Shown here piece after piece: positions 1-7,986 of a DNA stretch of 64,000 bases. Origin of the DNA: Clostridiales bacterium (lineage in GTDB: Bacteria > Bacillota > Clostridia > Caldicoprobacterales > DTU083); contig DUOA01000024.1 of assembly GCA_012839095.1 (NCBI GenBank), forward strand, positions 1 through 64,000. Reading direction: 5' to 3'. The first letter of the stretch is position 1. Each line of letters starts with the position of its first letter. The position numbers and the translations under genes were made by a program. The notes under the pieces were generated by a model. It searched no databases, was not told the DNA's origin, and saw only the letters and a list, made by a program, of their open reading frames with translations.

Positions 1-1325
1 AGCTGGACGGCACGCCGGCAGCAGGTGATCTTCTGAATCTGGCCGATGAACAGCATCTGGTTCAGTACCGGCAGGGCGACTATATGACCAGCACCTATTT
101 TGATGAAATCTATCATGCCAGAACAGCATATGAACACCTGAATCGTATTAAACCCTACGAGTGGACTCATCCGCCTCTGGGCAAGATTCTGATTGCCATC
201 GGCATCAGTATTTTTGGGATGAACACCTTCGGATGGCGGATAGTGGGAACCATTACCGGAGCTTTGCTGATTCCACTCATGTATATGTTTGGAAAGAAGC
301 TCTTCAGGAAAAGCTTTTACGGCTTTTGTGCAGCATTCCTGATGATGTTTGACCTCATGCATTTCGCCCAGACCAGGATAGCAACCATTGACAGCTATAC
401 CACGCTGTTTGTCATATTGATGTATTATTACATGGCAGATTACTATCTGCAGAAATCCTATGAGAAGGGGTTTTACTCATCGCTTAAGCCGCTCTTTTTA
501 AGCGGGCTCTTCTTTGGATTGGGAGCAGCTGCCAAGTGGTCGGCCCTGTATGGGGCACCGGGGCTGGCAGTGCTATTCTTTCTGGCAAAGTACAATGAAT
601 ATCAGGACTACAAGAAGGCAAAAGTTCTGAGCACGGGAAAAGGTGCCGGTTCTGCGCCGGTCTGGATACAGACCTTCATGCCCCTCTATATGTGGAAAAC
701 TATGCTGTATTGCGTATTGTTTTTCATTATCATCCCGGCCGCCGTGTATCTCCTGTCATATATCCCCTATTTAATGGTGCCAGGTATGGAGTTTTCAGAC
801 ATTCTCAACTATCAGAAATCCATGTACCGTTATCACAGCGGTCTGGAGTCCACCCACAGCTTTCAATCCGACTGGTGGACCTGGCCTCTGATGATTCGGC
901 CCATCTGGTATTATCAGGGTAAGGATCTGGCTGAAGGCATGGCATCCACCATAGCATCCTTCGGCAACCCGGCTGTCTGGTGGGCTGCCATCCCTGCTTT
1001 CTTCGCAGCCGTCCGTGCGGCATGGAGGAAAAATAAAGCCATGATATTTATAGTAATTGCTGTATTATCCCTTTATGCGCCCTGGATTTTAATCTCCAGA
1101 TCGGCTTTCATCTATCACTTTTTCCCCATGGTGCCCTTCATGATGCTGGCTATAGTGTATGTAATCAAGGTATGGAGGGAAAAGGGTGGTTCTATGAAAT
1201 ACATATACGGATACCTGGGTTTGGTATTGATTCTCTTCATAATGTTTTATCCTGCCGTATCCGCACTGGTTGTGCCCCAGAGCTACATCAGATTCCTCAG
1301 ATGGCTTCCCTCCTGGGTATTCTGA
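1..1325 (+). CDS. Dolichyl-phosphate-mannose-type protein mannosyltransferase (GT39), 3' part
   Basis: The open frame runs in from the left edge (readable from base 3) with no stop, so the N-terminus lies outside the window and the Met at 84 is internal. The visible ~440 residues begin just before TYFDEIYHARTAYEH, which resembles the Asp-Glu containing first luminal loop of PMT-family (GT39) glycosyltransferases. A WTHPPLGK segment and many hydrophobic membrane segments follow. Family members transfer mannose from a lipid-linked donor to Ser/Thr of exported proteins; the bacterial acceptor cannot be told from sequence. The gene ends 104 bases before the csfB-like gene and has no obvious terminator. 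Family assignment is good, substrate unknown. Confidence 0.85.
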   Translation, partial: LDGTPAAGDLLNLADEQHLVQYRQGDYMTSTYFDEIYHARTAYEHLNRIKPYEWTHPPLGKILIAIGISIFGMNTFGWRIVGTITGALLIPLMYMFGKKLFRKSFYGFCAAFLMMFDLMHFAQTRIATIDSYTTLFVILMYYYMADYYLQKSYEKGFYSSLKPLFLSGLFFGLGAAAKWSALYGAPGLAVLFFLAKYNEYQDYKKAKVLSTGKGAGSAPVWIQTFMPLYMWKTMLYCVLFFIIIPAAVYLLSYIPYLMVPGMEFSDILNYQKSMYRYHSGLESTHSFQSDWWTWPLMIRPIWYYQGKDLAEGMASTIASFGNPAVWWAAIPAFFAAVRAAWRKNKAMIFIVIAVLSLYAPWILISRSAFIYHFFPMVPFMMLAIVYVIKVWREKGGSMKYIYGYLGLVLILFIMFYPAVSALVVPQSYIRFLRWLPSWVF

Positions 1326-1429
1326 CCAAGCCCGGTGCAAAAACTATAACCTTTCCCATTGGTTTGAATAGAATGACAGTAAGGGGTCAAAGATTGGAAT
1401 AAAGGACAAACGAATGGGAGTGTTTGGAA

Positions 1430-1627
1430 ATGATCCGAACTGCAGAATGCATTATGTGCTGCCTGCCTAAAAGAGAGAACCTGATTCTTCTGGGCAGAAA
1501 TATATGCAAGGAATGCGAGCAAAAACTGATGAAGTGTGATGCCGGCGATGAGTGTTACCCTTTCTATCTGGAGAAGATGAAGAATATTATAAAGCCGGCA
1601 TATTACAAGGAGACAGGTATACGGTGA
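1430..1627 (+). CDS. csfB: Gin/CsfB-type anti-sigma-G factor
   Basis: Small 65-residue zinc-finger protein with CIMC near the N-terminus and ICKEC about 20 residues later, ending in YPFYLEKMKNIIKPAYY. That tail aligns by eye with the end of Bacillus Gin (YAFYVKKLKSIHTPPLYS). Gin binds and inhibits sigma-G, and to some extent sigma-E, during sporulation. I chose ATG 1430 because GGGAG at 1416-1420 is 9 bases upstream; an in-frame TTG at 1424 sits too close to it. The gene lies directly before the YaaO-like decarboxylase and tmk, as csfB does in Bacillus, which supports orthology. It is 8 bases from the next start, so probably co-transcribed. Confidence 0.82.
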   Translation: MIRTAECIMCCLPKRENLILLGRNICKECEQKLMKCDAGDECYPFYLEKMKNIIKPAYYKETGIR

Positions 1628-1634
1628 CGATGGA

Positions 1635-3056
1635 ATGAATACTCCTCTTGTCAGTGCACTGATGAAGTACATCTCAAATCAGCCCATACCCTTTCATATG
1701 CCGGGTCATAAGGGGGGAAGGCTCTTCCCTTCATTTCCGTCTTACCTGCAGATGGATCTGACGGAACTGCCTGGGCTGGATAATTTACAGGCTCCGGAAG
1801 GCCCTATCCTGGAAGCCCAGACACTGGCTGCCCGTGCTTTCCGGTCGGATGCCTGTTTTTTTCTTGTTAACGGCTCCACCTCCGGGATACATGTGATGAT
1901 GATGTCGGCATTCAGGCCGGGTGATAAGGTCATTATTCCCCGCAACTGCCACAAGGCTGTCTGGGGCGGAATGATTCTGAGCGGAGTGCATCCGATTTAT
2001 GTGCAGCCGGAATATGATGAGGATAAATGCCTGCCGACCCATGTCTCTCCGGAAGCGCTGGAGCGGGTTATTGATGAAAATCCTAATGCAGCCGGCATGG
2101 TACTGACCAATCCGGATTATTATGGATTGTGCCCCCGTCTTTCTGAAATTAGAAACATATTAGACCGGTATAATATGAAAATGCTGGTGGATGAGGCTCA
2201 TGGCGCTCATCTTATTTTCCATCCGGATCTGCCTCCCTCTGCCGGGCAGTGCGGTGCTGATTTATGGGTGCAAAGTGCACATAAGACACTGCCTGCACTG
2301 ACCCAGTCTGCTTACCTGCATGTCGGCACTCAGGAAAGGGGCAGCGGCACGGCCCTGTCAGCCCGCACTGCACAGGTTCACCGTCTGATGCAAAGCACAA
2401 GTCCATCCTATTTACTCATGGCTTCTCTGGACTGGGCCAGGGCATATATGGAGACAAGGGGCAGGGAGGATTTGAGTTTGCTCCTTGAGCACTTGTTTTG
2501 GACAAGAAAGGAGCTTGGGAAACTGGGCATAGATACCATGGAGAACTACAGCAGGCCTGAGCTTTTCGGCATCGACAAAACCAGGCTGGTCCTGGATGTC
2601 TCCATGCACGGCTATACAGGATTCGAGGCGGAAGAAGCCTTGAGAAAGGCCGGCCTGCAGGTGGAAATGTCCGACTTTAACCGGTTGCTGCTCATCTGTT
2701 CGGTGGCGGATCGGAAAGAGGATTTTCTGAAACTGACGGAAGCCTGCAGAAATTTGTTTCAAAATAAGGGGAATGCGGGAAAAATGAGTAGGAAATTGAC
2801 AATTTCCCGGGAAATACCAAGGCAAATGCTGTCGCCTAAAGAGGCTTTCGAAAAGGAAAAGGAGTTCATTCCACTTAAAGAGGCAGGGGGACGGATATGC
2901 GGTGAGCCCATAGGAACATACCCTCCCGGAATACCAAGATTTTTACCGGGAGAGCTGATAGATGCTCACGGACTAAATGAGCTTTTGGAAAATCAGGCCT
3001 GGGGTGCCCATTTGTTTGGCGTGCATGCAGGGAATCTGGTTTCAATAATAAAGTAA
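1635..3056 (+). CDS. Orn/Lys/Arg decarboxylase family PLP enzyme (YaaO/SpeA-like)
   Basis: Fold-type I pyridoxal-phosphate enzyme of 473 residues. The N-terminus has PFHMPGHKGG, a hallmark of the family. The cofactor region shows LVDEAHGAH with Asp186 and SAHKTLPALTQ with the Schiff-base Lys217. A C-terminal domain of about 120 residues (EAGGRICGEPIGTYPPGIP) is also typical. It probably decarboxylates arginine, lysine or ornithine for polyamine synthesis; the substrate cannot be fixed from sequence. The start ATG 1635 has only a weak ribosome site and begins 8 bases after the csfB stop, suggesting coupled translation. Its position between csfB and tmk matches Bacillus yaaO. Confidence 0.9.
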   Translation: MNTPLVSALMKYISNQPIPFHMPGHKGGRLFPSFPSYLQMDLTELPGLDNLQAPEGPILEAQTLAARAFRSDACFFLVNGSTSGIHVMMMSAFRPGDKVIIPRNCHKAVWGGMILSGVHPIYVQPEYDEDKCLPTHVSPEALERVIDENPNAAGMVLTNPDYYGLCPRLSEIRNILDRYNMKMLVDEAHGAHLIFHPDLPPSAGQCGADLWVQSAHKTLPALTQSAYLHVGTQERGSGTALSARTAQVHRLMQSTSPSYLLMASLDWARAYMETRGREDLSLLLEHLFWTRKELGKLGIDTMENYSRPELFGIDKTRLVLDVSMHGYTGFEAEEALRKAGLQVEMSDFNRLLLICSVADRKEDFLKLTEACRNLFQNKGNAGKMSRKLTISREIPRQMLSPKEAFEKEKEFIPLKEAGGRICGEPIGTYPPGIPRFLPGELIDAHGLNELLENQAWGAHLFGVHAGNLVSIIK

Positions 3057-3086
3057 TATAAAGCAGCATGGAAGGAAGTTAGTATA

Positions 3087-3758
3087 ATGGGAAAACTGAT
3101 ATGTATTGAAGCCGGAGACGGCAGCGGCAAAGAGACTCAGACCGGGAGGCTCTTCAGGCGGCTTCAGGAGAATAACTGCAAGGTGCGCAAGGTGGAGTAT
3201 CCCAATTATGCCAGCGAGTCCTCTTCCTTAATCAAGATGTATTTGAGGGGCGATTTTGGCAGCCGTGCCGAGGAGGTCAGCCCCTATGTAGCCTCCACAT
3301 TTTATGCGGTGGACAGGTATGCATCCTTTAAGACGGAATGGGAAGGGTTTTACCATGACGGAGGGATCATTCTGGCTGATCGCTACACCACATCCAATAT
3401 GATCCATCAGGCTGCCAAAATTACGGATCCTGCATTAAGAGAGGATTATCTGAACTGGCTCTGGCACTTCGAGTTTGAGATGTTCGGCCTTCCCGTACCG
3501 GACTGTGTTGTCTTTCTGGACATGCCTCCCGCCTGTTCTTCACAACTCATACAAAACAGAAGGAATAAAATAACCGGCAGCAAGGCGAAGGATATACACG
3601 AAAGGGACAGCTCATACCTGGAGAAATCTTACCATGCAGCCTTGTGGCTTGCCGAAAAATATGGATGGCACCGGATTTCCTGCGTAAGAGACAATAAAAT
3701 CCGCTCCATAGAGGACATTCATAACGAGGTGTATGATGTAGTAAGAAGATATCTGTGA
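3087..3758 (+). CDS. tmk: Thymidylate kinase (clostridial variant)
   Basis: 223-residue P-loop kinase expected to phosphorylate dTMP to dTDP. The phosphate-binding loop is AGDGSGKETQ: the residue after the Lys is Glu instead of the usual Ser/Thr, but a Thr follows. The DRY motif (ADRYTTSNMIHQ) and the LID-like segment RRNKITGSKAKDIHE fit dTMP kinases. GGAAGG precedes ATG 3087. The csfB-yaaO-tmk-darA-holB order of Bacillus is kept, supporting the assignment. A related deoxynucleotide kinase specificity is possible. Confidence 0.87.
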   Translation: MGKLICIEAGDGSGKETQTGRLFRRLQENNCKVRKVEYPNYASESSSLIKMYLRGDFGSRAEEVSPYVASTFYAVDRYASFKTEWEGFYHDGGIILADRYTTSNMIHQAAKITDPALREDYLNWLWHFEFEMFGLPVPDCVVFLDMPPACSSQLIQNRRNKITGSKAKDIHERDSSYLEKSYHAALWLAEKYGWHRISCVRDNKIRSIEDIHNEVYDVVRRYL

Positions 3759-3947
3759 TTTGCTTTCCTTATGTGTTATATACAGAATTAATGTTTATAT
3801 ATAAATGATGTCCGTTAAGCGTCTGCTCTGTTCTTATCCCTTTCTTGCACTCCGGGATTGCGACACTGCCTTAGTATAAAAGAGTTTAAGCCGGATATTT
3901 TAATATCATTAAAATAGAGAACATAAGAAGCCTGAAGGAGGATTGTT

Positions 3948-5171
3948 ATGAGTGAGATAATCAATAACAGGGAAGAACGGCAAAGGATACTTAAGGAGCT
4001 GATTAAGGAACTTCATGACGGGAAAACCGTGGACGATGTCAAGGAGCGCTTTGATCAGCTGATAAAGGGCGTCTCTGTCTCGGAAATATCACAGATGGAG
4101 CAGAATCTGATTGCAGAAGGCCTGCCTGTGGAGGAGGTTCAGCGGCTCTGTGATGTCCATGCTGCGGTTTTCAAAGGCTCTATTGAAGATATCCATAAGC
4201 CTCAGGCAGCCCATGAACAGCCCGGTCATCCCGTTCATACCTTCATACTGGAAAACAGAGCCCTGGAGCGGCTGATTGAAAACAGCATTCTTCCGGCCCT
4301 GGATCGCTTTGAAAAGAATGATAAGCAGGAGAATATTGAGGCATTGCTTGCCCATATGAAAAAGCTCCTGGAAGTTGACCGCCACTTCAGCAGAAAGGAA
4401 AACATACTGTTTCCCTATCTGGAAAAATACGAAATAACCGGGCCTCCCAAGGTCATGTGGGGTGTGGACGATGAAATCCGGGAGGACATTAAAAAGAGCA
4501 TCCGCCTGCTGAATAACTACGACGGCAGCAGCAAAAATGCGGCAGAATCGGTGCGTAAGGCCGTACACGGTGTAAAGGAAATGATCTTTAAGGAAGAAAA
4601 CATCCTCTTTCCCCTGGCTCTGGAAACCCTGACAGAGGATGAATGGCGGAAGATGGAGGAAGACAGCGATGAAATCGGTTACACCCTGGTTCGACCTGCA
4701 GGAAAATGGAAGCCCGAAAGGAGAGAAACTGTCACTTCTGAATCCGAACGGCCTGTGATTGACAAGGGCACCATCCGCCTGGAAACCGGCGTATTTACCA
4801 CCGAAGAGCTGGAAGCCATGCTGAACAGCCTGCCTGTGGATATAACCTTTGTAGATAAGAATGATACGGTGAAGTATTTCAGCCAGGGCAAGGAAAGGAT
4901 ATTTGACAGGACAAAGGCAGTAATCGGACGCAGCGTGCAGAATTGCCACCCGCCGGCCAGTGTCCATGTAGTTGAAAAAATTGTTGAGGATCTCCGCTCC
5001 GGAAGGAAGGACAGTGAGGAGTTCTGGATTCAAAGAGGTGATCTCTTTGTACATATACGGTATTTTGCAGTAAGAAATGAAGCCGGGGATTATCTGGGTA
5101 CTGTGGAGTTTACTCAGAACATCAGGCCTCTACAGGCCCTTACAGGAGAAAAAAGGCTGTTGGATGAATGA
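3948..5171 (+). CDS. DUF438 - hemerythrin HHE - PAS domain protein
   Basis: 407-residue soluble protein in three parts. Residues ~10-80 are a helical DUF438 domain. Residues ~90-230 are a hemerythrin-like di-iron bundle (HPVHTFILEN with His94/His97/Glu102; HFSRKEN with His146/Glu151; FKEENILFP near 215-222). Residues ~275-400 are a PAS domain (LNSLPVDITFVDKNDTVKYFSQGKERIF). Such proteins are thought to sense oxygen, NO or redox state in anaerobes; that role is inferred from the family. GGAGG lies 7-8 bases before ATG 3948 and a strong terminator follows, so it is probably its own transcription unit. It interrupts the usual tmk-darA neighbourhood. Confidence 0.88.
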   Translation: MSEIINNREERQRILKELIKELHDGKTVDDVKERFDQLIKGVSVSEISQMEQNLIAEGLPVEEVQRLCDVHAAVFKGSIEDIHKPQAAHEQPGHPVHTFILENRALERLIENSILPALDRFEKNDKQENIEALLAHMKKLLEVDRHFSRKENILFPYLEKYEITGPPKVMWGVDDEIREDIKKSIRLLNNYDGSSKNAAESVRKAVHGVKEMIFKEENILFPLALETLTEDEWRKMEEDSDEIGYTLVRPAGKWKPERRETVTSESERPVIDKGTIRLETGVFTTEELEAMLNSLPVDITFVDKNDTVKYFSQGKERIFDRTKAVIGRSVQNCHPPASVHVVEKIVEDLRSGRKDSEEFWIQRGDLFVHIRYFAVRNEAGDYLGTVEFTQNIRPLQALTGEKRLLDE

Positions 5172-5198
5172 TCTGATCTGCTTTTCTGCCTGCTTCCG

Positions 5199-5229
5199 CG
5201 CCTGCCGGGGAGCAGGCGTCCGTTTTTTT
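5199..5229 (+). terminator. Intrinsic terminator after the DUF438/hemerythrin gene
   Basis: A perfect 7-bp stem, CGCCTGC (5199-5205) with GCAGGCG (5212-5218), is followed by a run of seven T. Confidence 0.85.
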
Positions 5230-5303
5230 GACAGCTTATAGCATATGACTGAATAATGGCATTATTATATGGTGAATTCTCCTGAATCTTCCGCAGATAC
5301 CAT

Positions 5304-5332
5304 TTGCATATACCTGGGAAGTGATATATAAT
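5304..5332 (+). promoter_or_regulatory. Candidate sigma-A promoter for darA-holB-ricT
   Basis: TTGCAT (5304-5309), a 17-base spacer and a consensus TATAAT (5327-5332) lie 70 bases before the darA start. The -35 is only a partial match. Confidence 0.5.
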
Positions 5333-5402
5333 AAAATCAGAAAATTGGACAGATGACTGATGCTGTCAGGGTTGGTATTTTTGTGGAGGAGGGTTCAGCT
5401 GG

Positions 5403-5732
5403 ATGAAGTTGATTATCGCCATTGTACAGGATGAGGATGCTCAGAAGCTTACTACAACCTTGATGAATGATGGATACAGTGTAACCAAGCTTGCAACAAC
5501 CGGTGGTTTTTTACGGGCGGGTAACACTACTTTTCTTATCGGAGTCGATGTGGATAAAGTGGACCACGCTCTGGAGCTGATAGAAAAAGCCTGCAAAAGC
5601 AGAAAACAAGTTGCCACTTCCCCCTCACCGGTGGCCGGGGCAGCCGGTGTGTATGTACCCTATCCTATAGAAGTTACAGTAGGAGGCGCAACGGTATTTG
5701 TAGTGGACGTAGAGGCTTTCCGGAAAATCTGA
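5403..5732 (+). CDS. darA: Cyclic di-AMP receptor DarA/PstA (PII-like)
   Basis: 109-residue PII-like protein. It begins MKLIIAIVQDEDA, followed by TKLATTGGFLRAGNTT, the segment that forms the base of the c-di-AMP pocket in PstA/DarA. In known structures a trimer binds c-di-AMP; the downstream partner is unsettled in the field. GGAGGAGGG (5385-5393) is 9 bases before ATG 5403. It sits just before holB as in Bacillus (yaaQ), but the intervening yaaR is absent here. Probably first gene of a darA-holB-ricT operon. Confidence 0.92.
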   Translation: MKLIIAIVQDEDAQKLTTTLMNDGYSVTKLATTGGFLRAGNTTFLIGVDVDKVDHALELIEKACKSRKQVATSPSPVAGAAGVYVPYPIEVTVGGATVFVVDVEAFRKI

Positions 5733-5775
5733 TGACTCCTCTTTGCATTGAATATACGGAAAGGAAAGCCTTCTG

Positions 5776-6744
5776 ATGAATACCGATCACATTATTGGAC
5801 AATCACCGCTGATTGCCGGAATGAAACGTATTCTGGCCGGGGGAAGGATTGTCCATGCTTATTTGTTTACAGGTCCGGCAGGTGCCGGAAAAAAGACCAT
5901 GAGCGGTCTCTTTGCACAGGCTCTGCTCTGCACCGGCCAGGGAAACAAGCCTTGCCGTCAATGCATTGTATGCCGTCAGTTTCAGAGCGGAAATCACCCT
6001 GATGTAATCCGAATAAAAAAGCCTGTTGATAAAACCGCCATTGTTGTGGATCAAATAAGGGAATTGCAGGGCATTGTCAAGGTTAAGCCCTATCAGGCAG
6101 GAAAAAGGGTCTGCTTTATCGAGCAGGCACATCTCATGACTGAGCAGGCTCAGAATGCACTTCTGAAGACCCTGGAGGAGCCGCCGTCCCACACCCTCTT
6201 CTTTTTGCTTGCCGATAATACAAACACATTGCTGTCCACCATTCTTTCCCGCTGCCAGCACTTTCGGATAGGCAGCATGTCCGGGGAAGACATCAGTGAA
6301 ATATTGGAAAGACGTCTGTCTATTTCCAGGCAGGATGCCGCTGTCTATGCAGCCTTGTCTCAGGGTAATCCGGGAAAAGCTATATCGCTGGCTGAGGATG
6401 ATACCTTCCGGCACAACCGGGAAATTCTCATAAAGGGCTTCAGCCAGGCAGGATCAGCCGGAATTTTGGAGCTTTATGATATATTTTCCCGAAACAAAGA
6501 CAGGAAGGAAGAACTGCTGGATATTCTTCAGATATGGATCCGCGATTTACTGATCCTGAAGGAGACAGGTGAATGGAATCTGGTAGTGAATCTGGATCAG
6601 ACTCATCTGCTTAAGAGGCAGGTCTCACGCTTTACAAGCGCAGCATTAAGGGATATGATTAAAAATATTGAGGAAAGCAGAAGAATGCTGAAGAATAACA
6701 GCAATTATCAATTAACGGTGGAAAGCTTGCTTTTAAGCTTCTAG
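5776..6744 (+). CDS. holB: DNA polymerase III delta' subunit
   Basis: 322-residue AAA+ clamp-loader subunit. It shows GPAGAGKKT (P-loop position), a Cys4 zinc module (CTGQGNKPC then RQCIVC) at ~55-71, and the EEPPSHTLFFLLADN and LSTILSRCQ segments of the sensor-1/SRC region. It helps load the beta clamp. AAGGAAAG precedes ATG 5776 by 7 bases. It is 43 bases after darA and 12 bases before ricT, consistent with one operon. Confidence 0.93.
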   Translation: MNTDHIIGQSPLIAGMKRILAGGRIVHAYLFTGPAGAGKKTMSGLFAQALLCTGQGNKPCRQCIVCRQFQSGNHPDVIRIKKPVDKTAIVVDQIRELQGIVKVKPYQAGKRVCFIEQAHLMTEQAQNALLKTLEEPPSHTLFFLLADNTNTLLSTILSRCQHFRIGSMSGEDISEILERRLSISRQDAAVYAALSQGNPGKAISLAEDDTFRHNREILIKGFSQAGSAGILELYDIFSRNKDRKEELLDILQIWIRDLLILKETGEWNLVVNLDQTHLLKRQVSRFTSAALRDMIKNIEESRRMLKNNSNYQLTVESLLLSF

Positions 6745-6756
6745 GGAGGAACTCTA

Positions 6757-7581
6757 ATGCAACTGGTAGTAGGAGTCCGGTTTAAAAAAGCCGGTAAAAT
6801 ATATTATTTCGGGCCGGATGAGCTCGACCTTAAGGAAAATGACCATGTCATAGTGGAAACTGCCCGCGGTATAGAGTACGGCGACGTGGTTGTACCGCCC
6901 AGGCTGGTTCCGGATGAAGAAATTGTATCACCGCTGAAATCAGTGATCCGTAAAGCCGATGAAAAGGATGAAAAACAGGTCATAGAGAACAGAAAAAAGG
7001 AAGAGGAAGCCTTCCGGATTGGAGAAGAGAAAATTGAGGTCCACAATCTTCCCATGAACCTGGTTGATGTGGAGCTTACCTTTGACGGCAGCAAATTAAT
7101 TTTTTATTTTACTGCTGAAGGACGCATTGATTTTCGGGAACTGGTGAAGGATTTGGCTTCTGTCTTCAAGACACGCATTGAACTGCGTCAGATCGGGGTC
7201 CGGGATGAAGCTAAATTGCTTGGCGGACTGGGGCCTTGCGGGCTGACCTTGTGCTGCAGCACCTTCATGGGCGATTTTCATCCCGTGTCCATCAAGATGG
7301 CCAAGGAGCAGAATCTGTCCCTTAATCCTACCAAGATCTCGGGGATTTGCGGCAGATTGATGTGCTGTCTGAAGTACGAGCAGGATTATTATGAGCAGAT
7401 CAGAAAGTGCATGCCCAGGGAAGGGTGCGAGGTTATGACTCCGGAAGGTTTGGCCGTGGTGCTGGGTACTGCCCTTTTAACACAGACGGTCAGGGTAAAG
7501 CTTATTCTTGAGGATGATACGGTGGAGTTAAGGGAGTTTCATGTAAATGATATCCGGTATCCCGAAGAACAGAAAAAATAG
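6757..7581 (+). CDS. ricT: PSP1-domain protein RicT (YaaT)
   Basis: 274-residue protein with the PSP1 domain. The Cys-rich core (LGPCGLTLCCS and ISGICGRLMCCLKYEQDYY) matches YaaT/RicT. In Bacillus, RicT with RicA and RicF forms an Fe-S-bearing complex that works with RNase Y in mRNA maturation and affects phosphorelay, competence and biofilm traits. GGGAGGAA precedes ATG 6757, 12 bases after holB. No ricA or ricF lies in the window. Confidence 0.92.
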   Translation: MQLVVGVRFKKAGKIYYFGPDELDLKENDHVIVETARGIEYGDVVVPPRLVPDEEIVSPLKSVIRKADEKDEKQVIENRKKEEEAFRIGEEKIEVHNLPMNLVDVELTFDGSKLIFYFTAEGRIDFRELVKDLASVFKTRIELRQIGVRDEAKLLGGLGPCGLTLCCSTFMGDFHPVSIKMAKEQNLSLNPTKISGICGRLMCCLKYEQDYYEQIRKCMPREGCEVMTPEGLAVVLGTALLTQTVRVKLILEDDTVELREFHVNDIRYPEEQKK

Positions 7582-7659
7582 ATCTTTTCTTTTTATGCAA
7601 AAAATGATAAAATATTGACAAATTTTATAACAGGGGTTTCGTGTGAGGAGGTGACTTAC

Positions 7660-7827
7660 ATGGCTCATTTTATCTCAGAGGATTGCATCGCATGCGGTGT
7701 TTGTCAGCCTGAATGTCCTGTTGAGGCCATTTCTGAAGGTGATATCTACGCTATAGATCCTGATCTTTGCACAGATTGCGGAGCTTGCGCAGATGTCTGT
7801 CCTGTAGGTGCAGCCCAGCCTGAATGA
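7660..7827 (+). CDS. Two-[4Fe-4S] ferredoxin
   Basis: 55-residue bacterial ferredoxin with two C-x2-C-x2-C-x3-C-P motifs (CIACGVCQPECP and CTDCGACADVCP). It is a small soluble electron carrier for anaerobic redox enzymes. The start is ATG 7660, placed by GAGGAGGTGA at 7645-7654; a longer frame from 7615 has no ribosome site and would add nonconserved residues. A terminator follows, so it is probably monocistronic or the last gene after ricT. Confidence 0.95.
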   Translation: MAHFISEDCIACGVCQPECPVEAISEGDIYAIDPDLCTDCGACADVCPVGAAQPE

Positions 7828-7841
7828 TAAAAAACAAAGAG

Positions 7842-7873
7842 AGACTTGATCCTTAGGACCAGGTCTTTTTTTA
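7842..7873 (+). terminator. Terminator after ferredoxin
   Basis: AGACTTGATCC (7842-7852) pairs, with two G-T pairs, with GGACCAGGTCT (7857-7867). A run of seven T follows. Confidence 0.75.
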
Positions 7874-7929
7874 TGCTTTTTTCCATCTTATCGTGGTATT
7901 CCAATATTTTTACAGGGTTACAGCAGGAA

Positions 7930-7936
7930 TTCGACA
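7930..7936. promoter_or_regulatory. Candidate Spo0A box upstream of the SpoIID/SH3 gene
   Basis: TTCGACA is the exact complement of the TGTCGAA Spo0A recognition core. It lies 50 bases upstream of the start at 7987. A 7-mer is weak evidence alone, but the same core also precedes abrB and spo0A here. Confidence 0.4.
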
Positions 7937-7986
7937 ACGTATGGCGAATTACTTAATGAGTACCAAATGATAAGGTGGTGAGGTAA

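Noticed and set aside
4089-5054. 321-codon minus-strand open frame opposite the DUF438/hemerythrin gene
   Set aside because: It is a shadow of a well-supported + strand gene, with no ribosome site and no recognisable domain.
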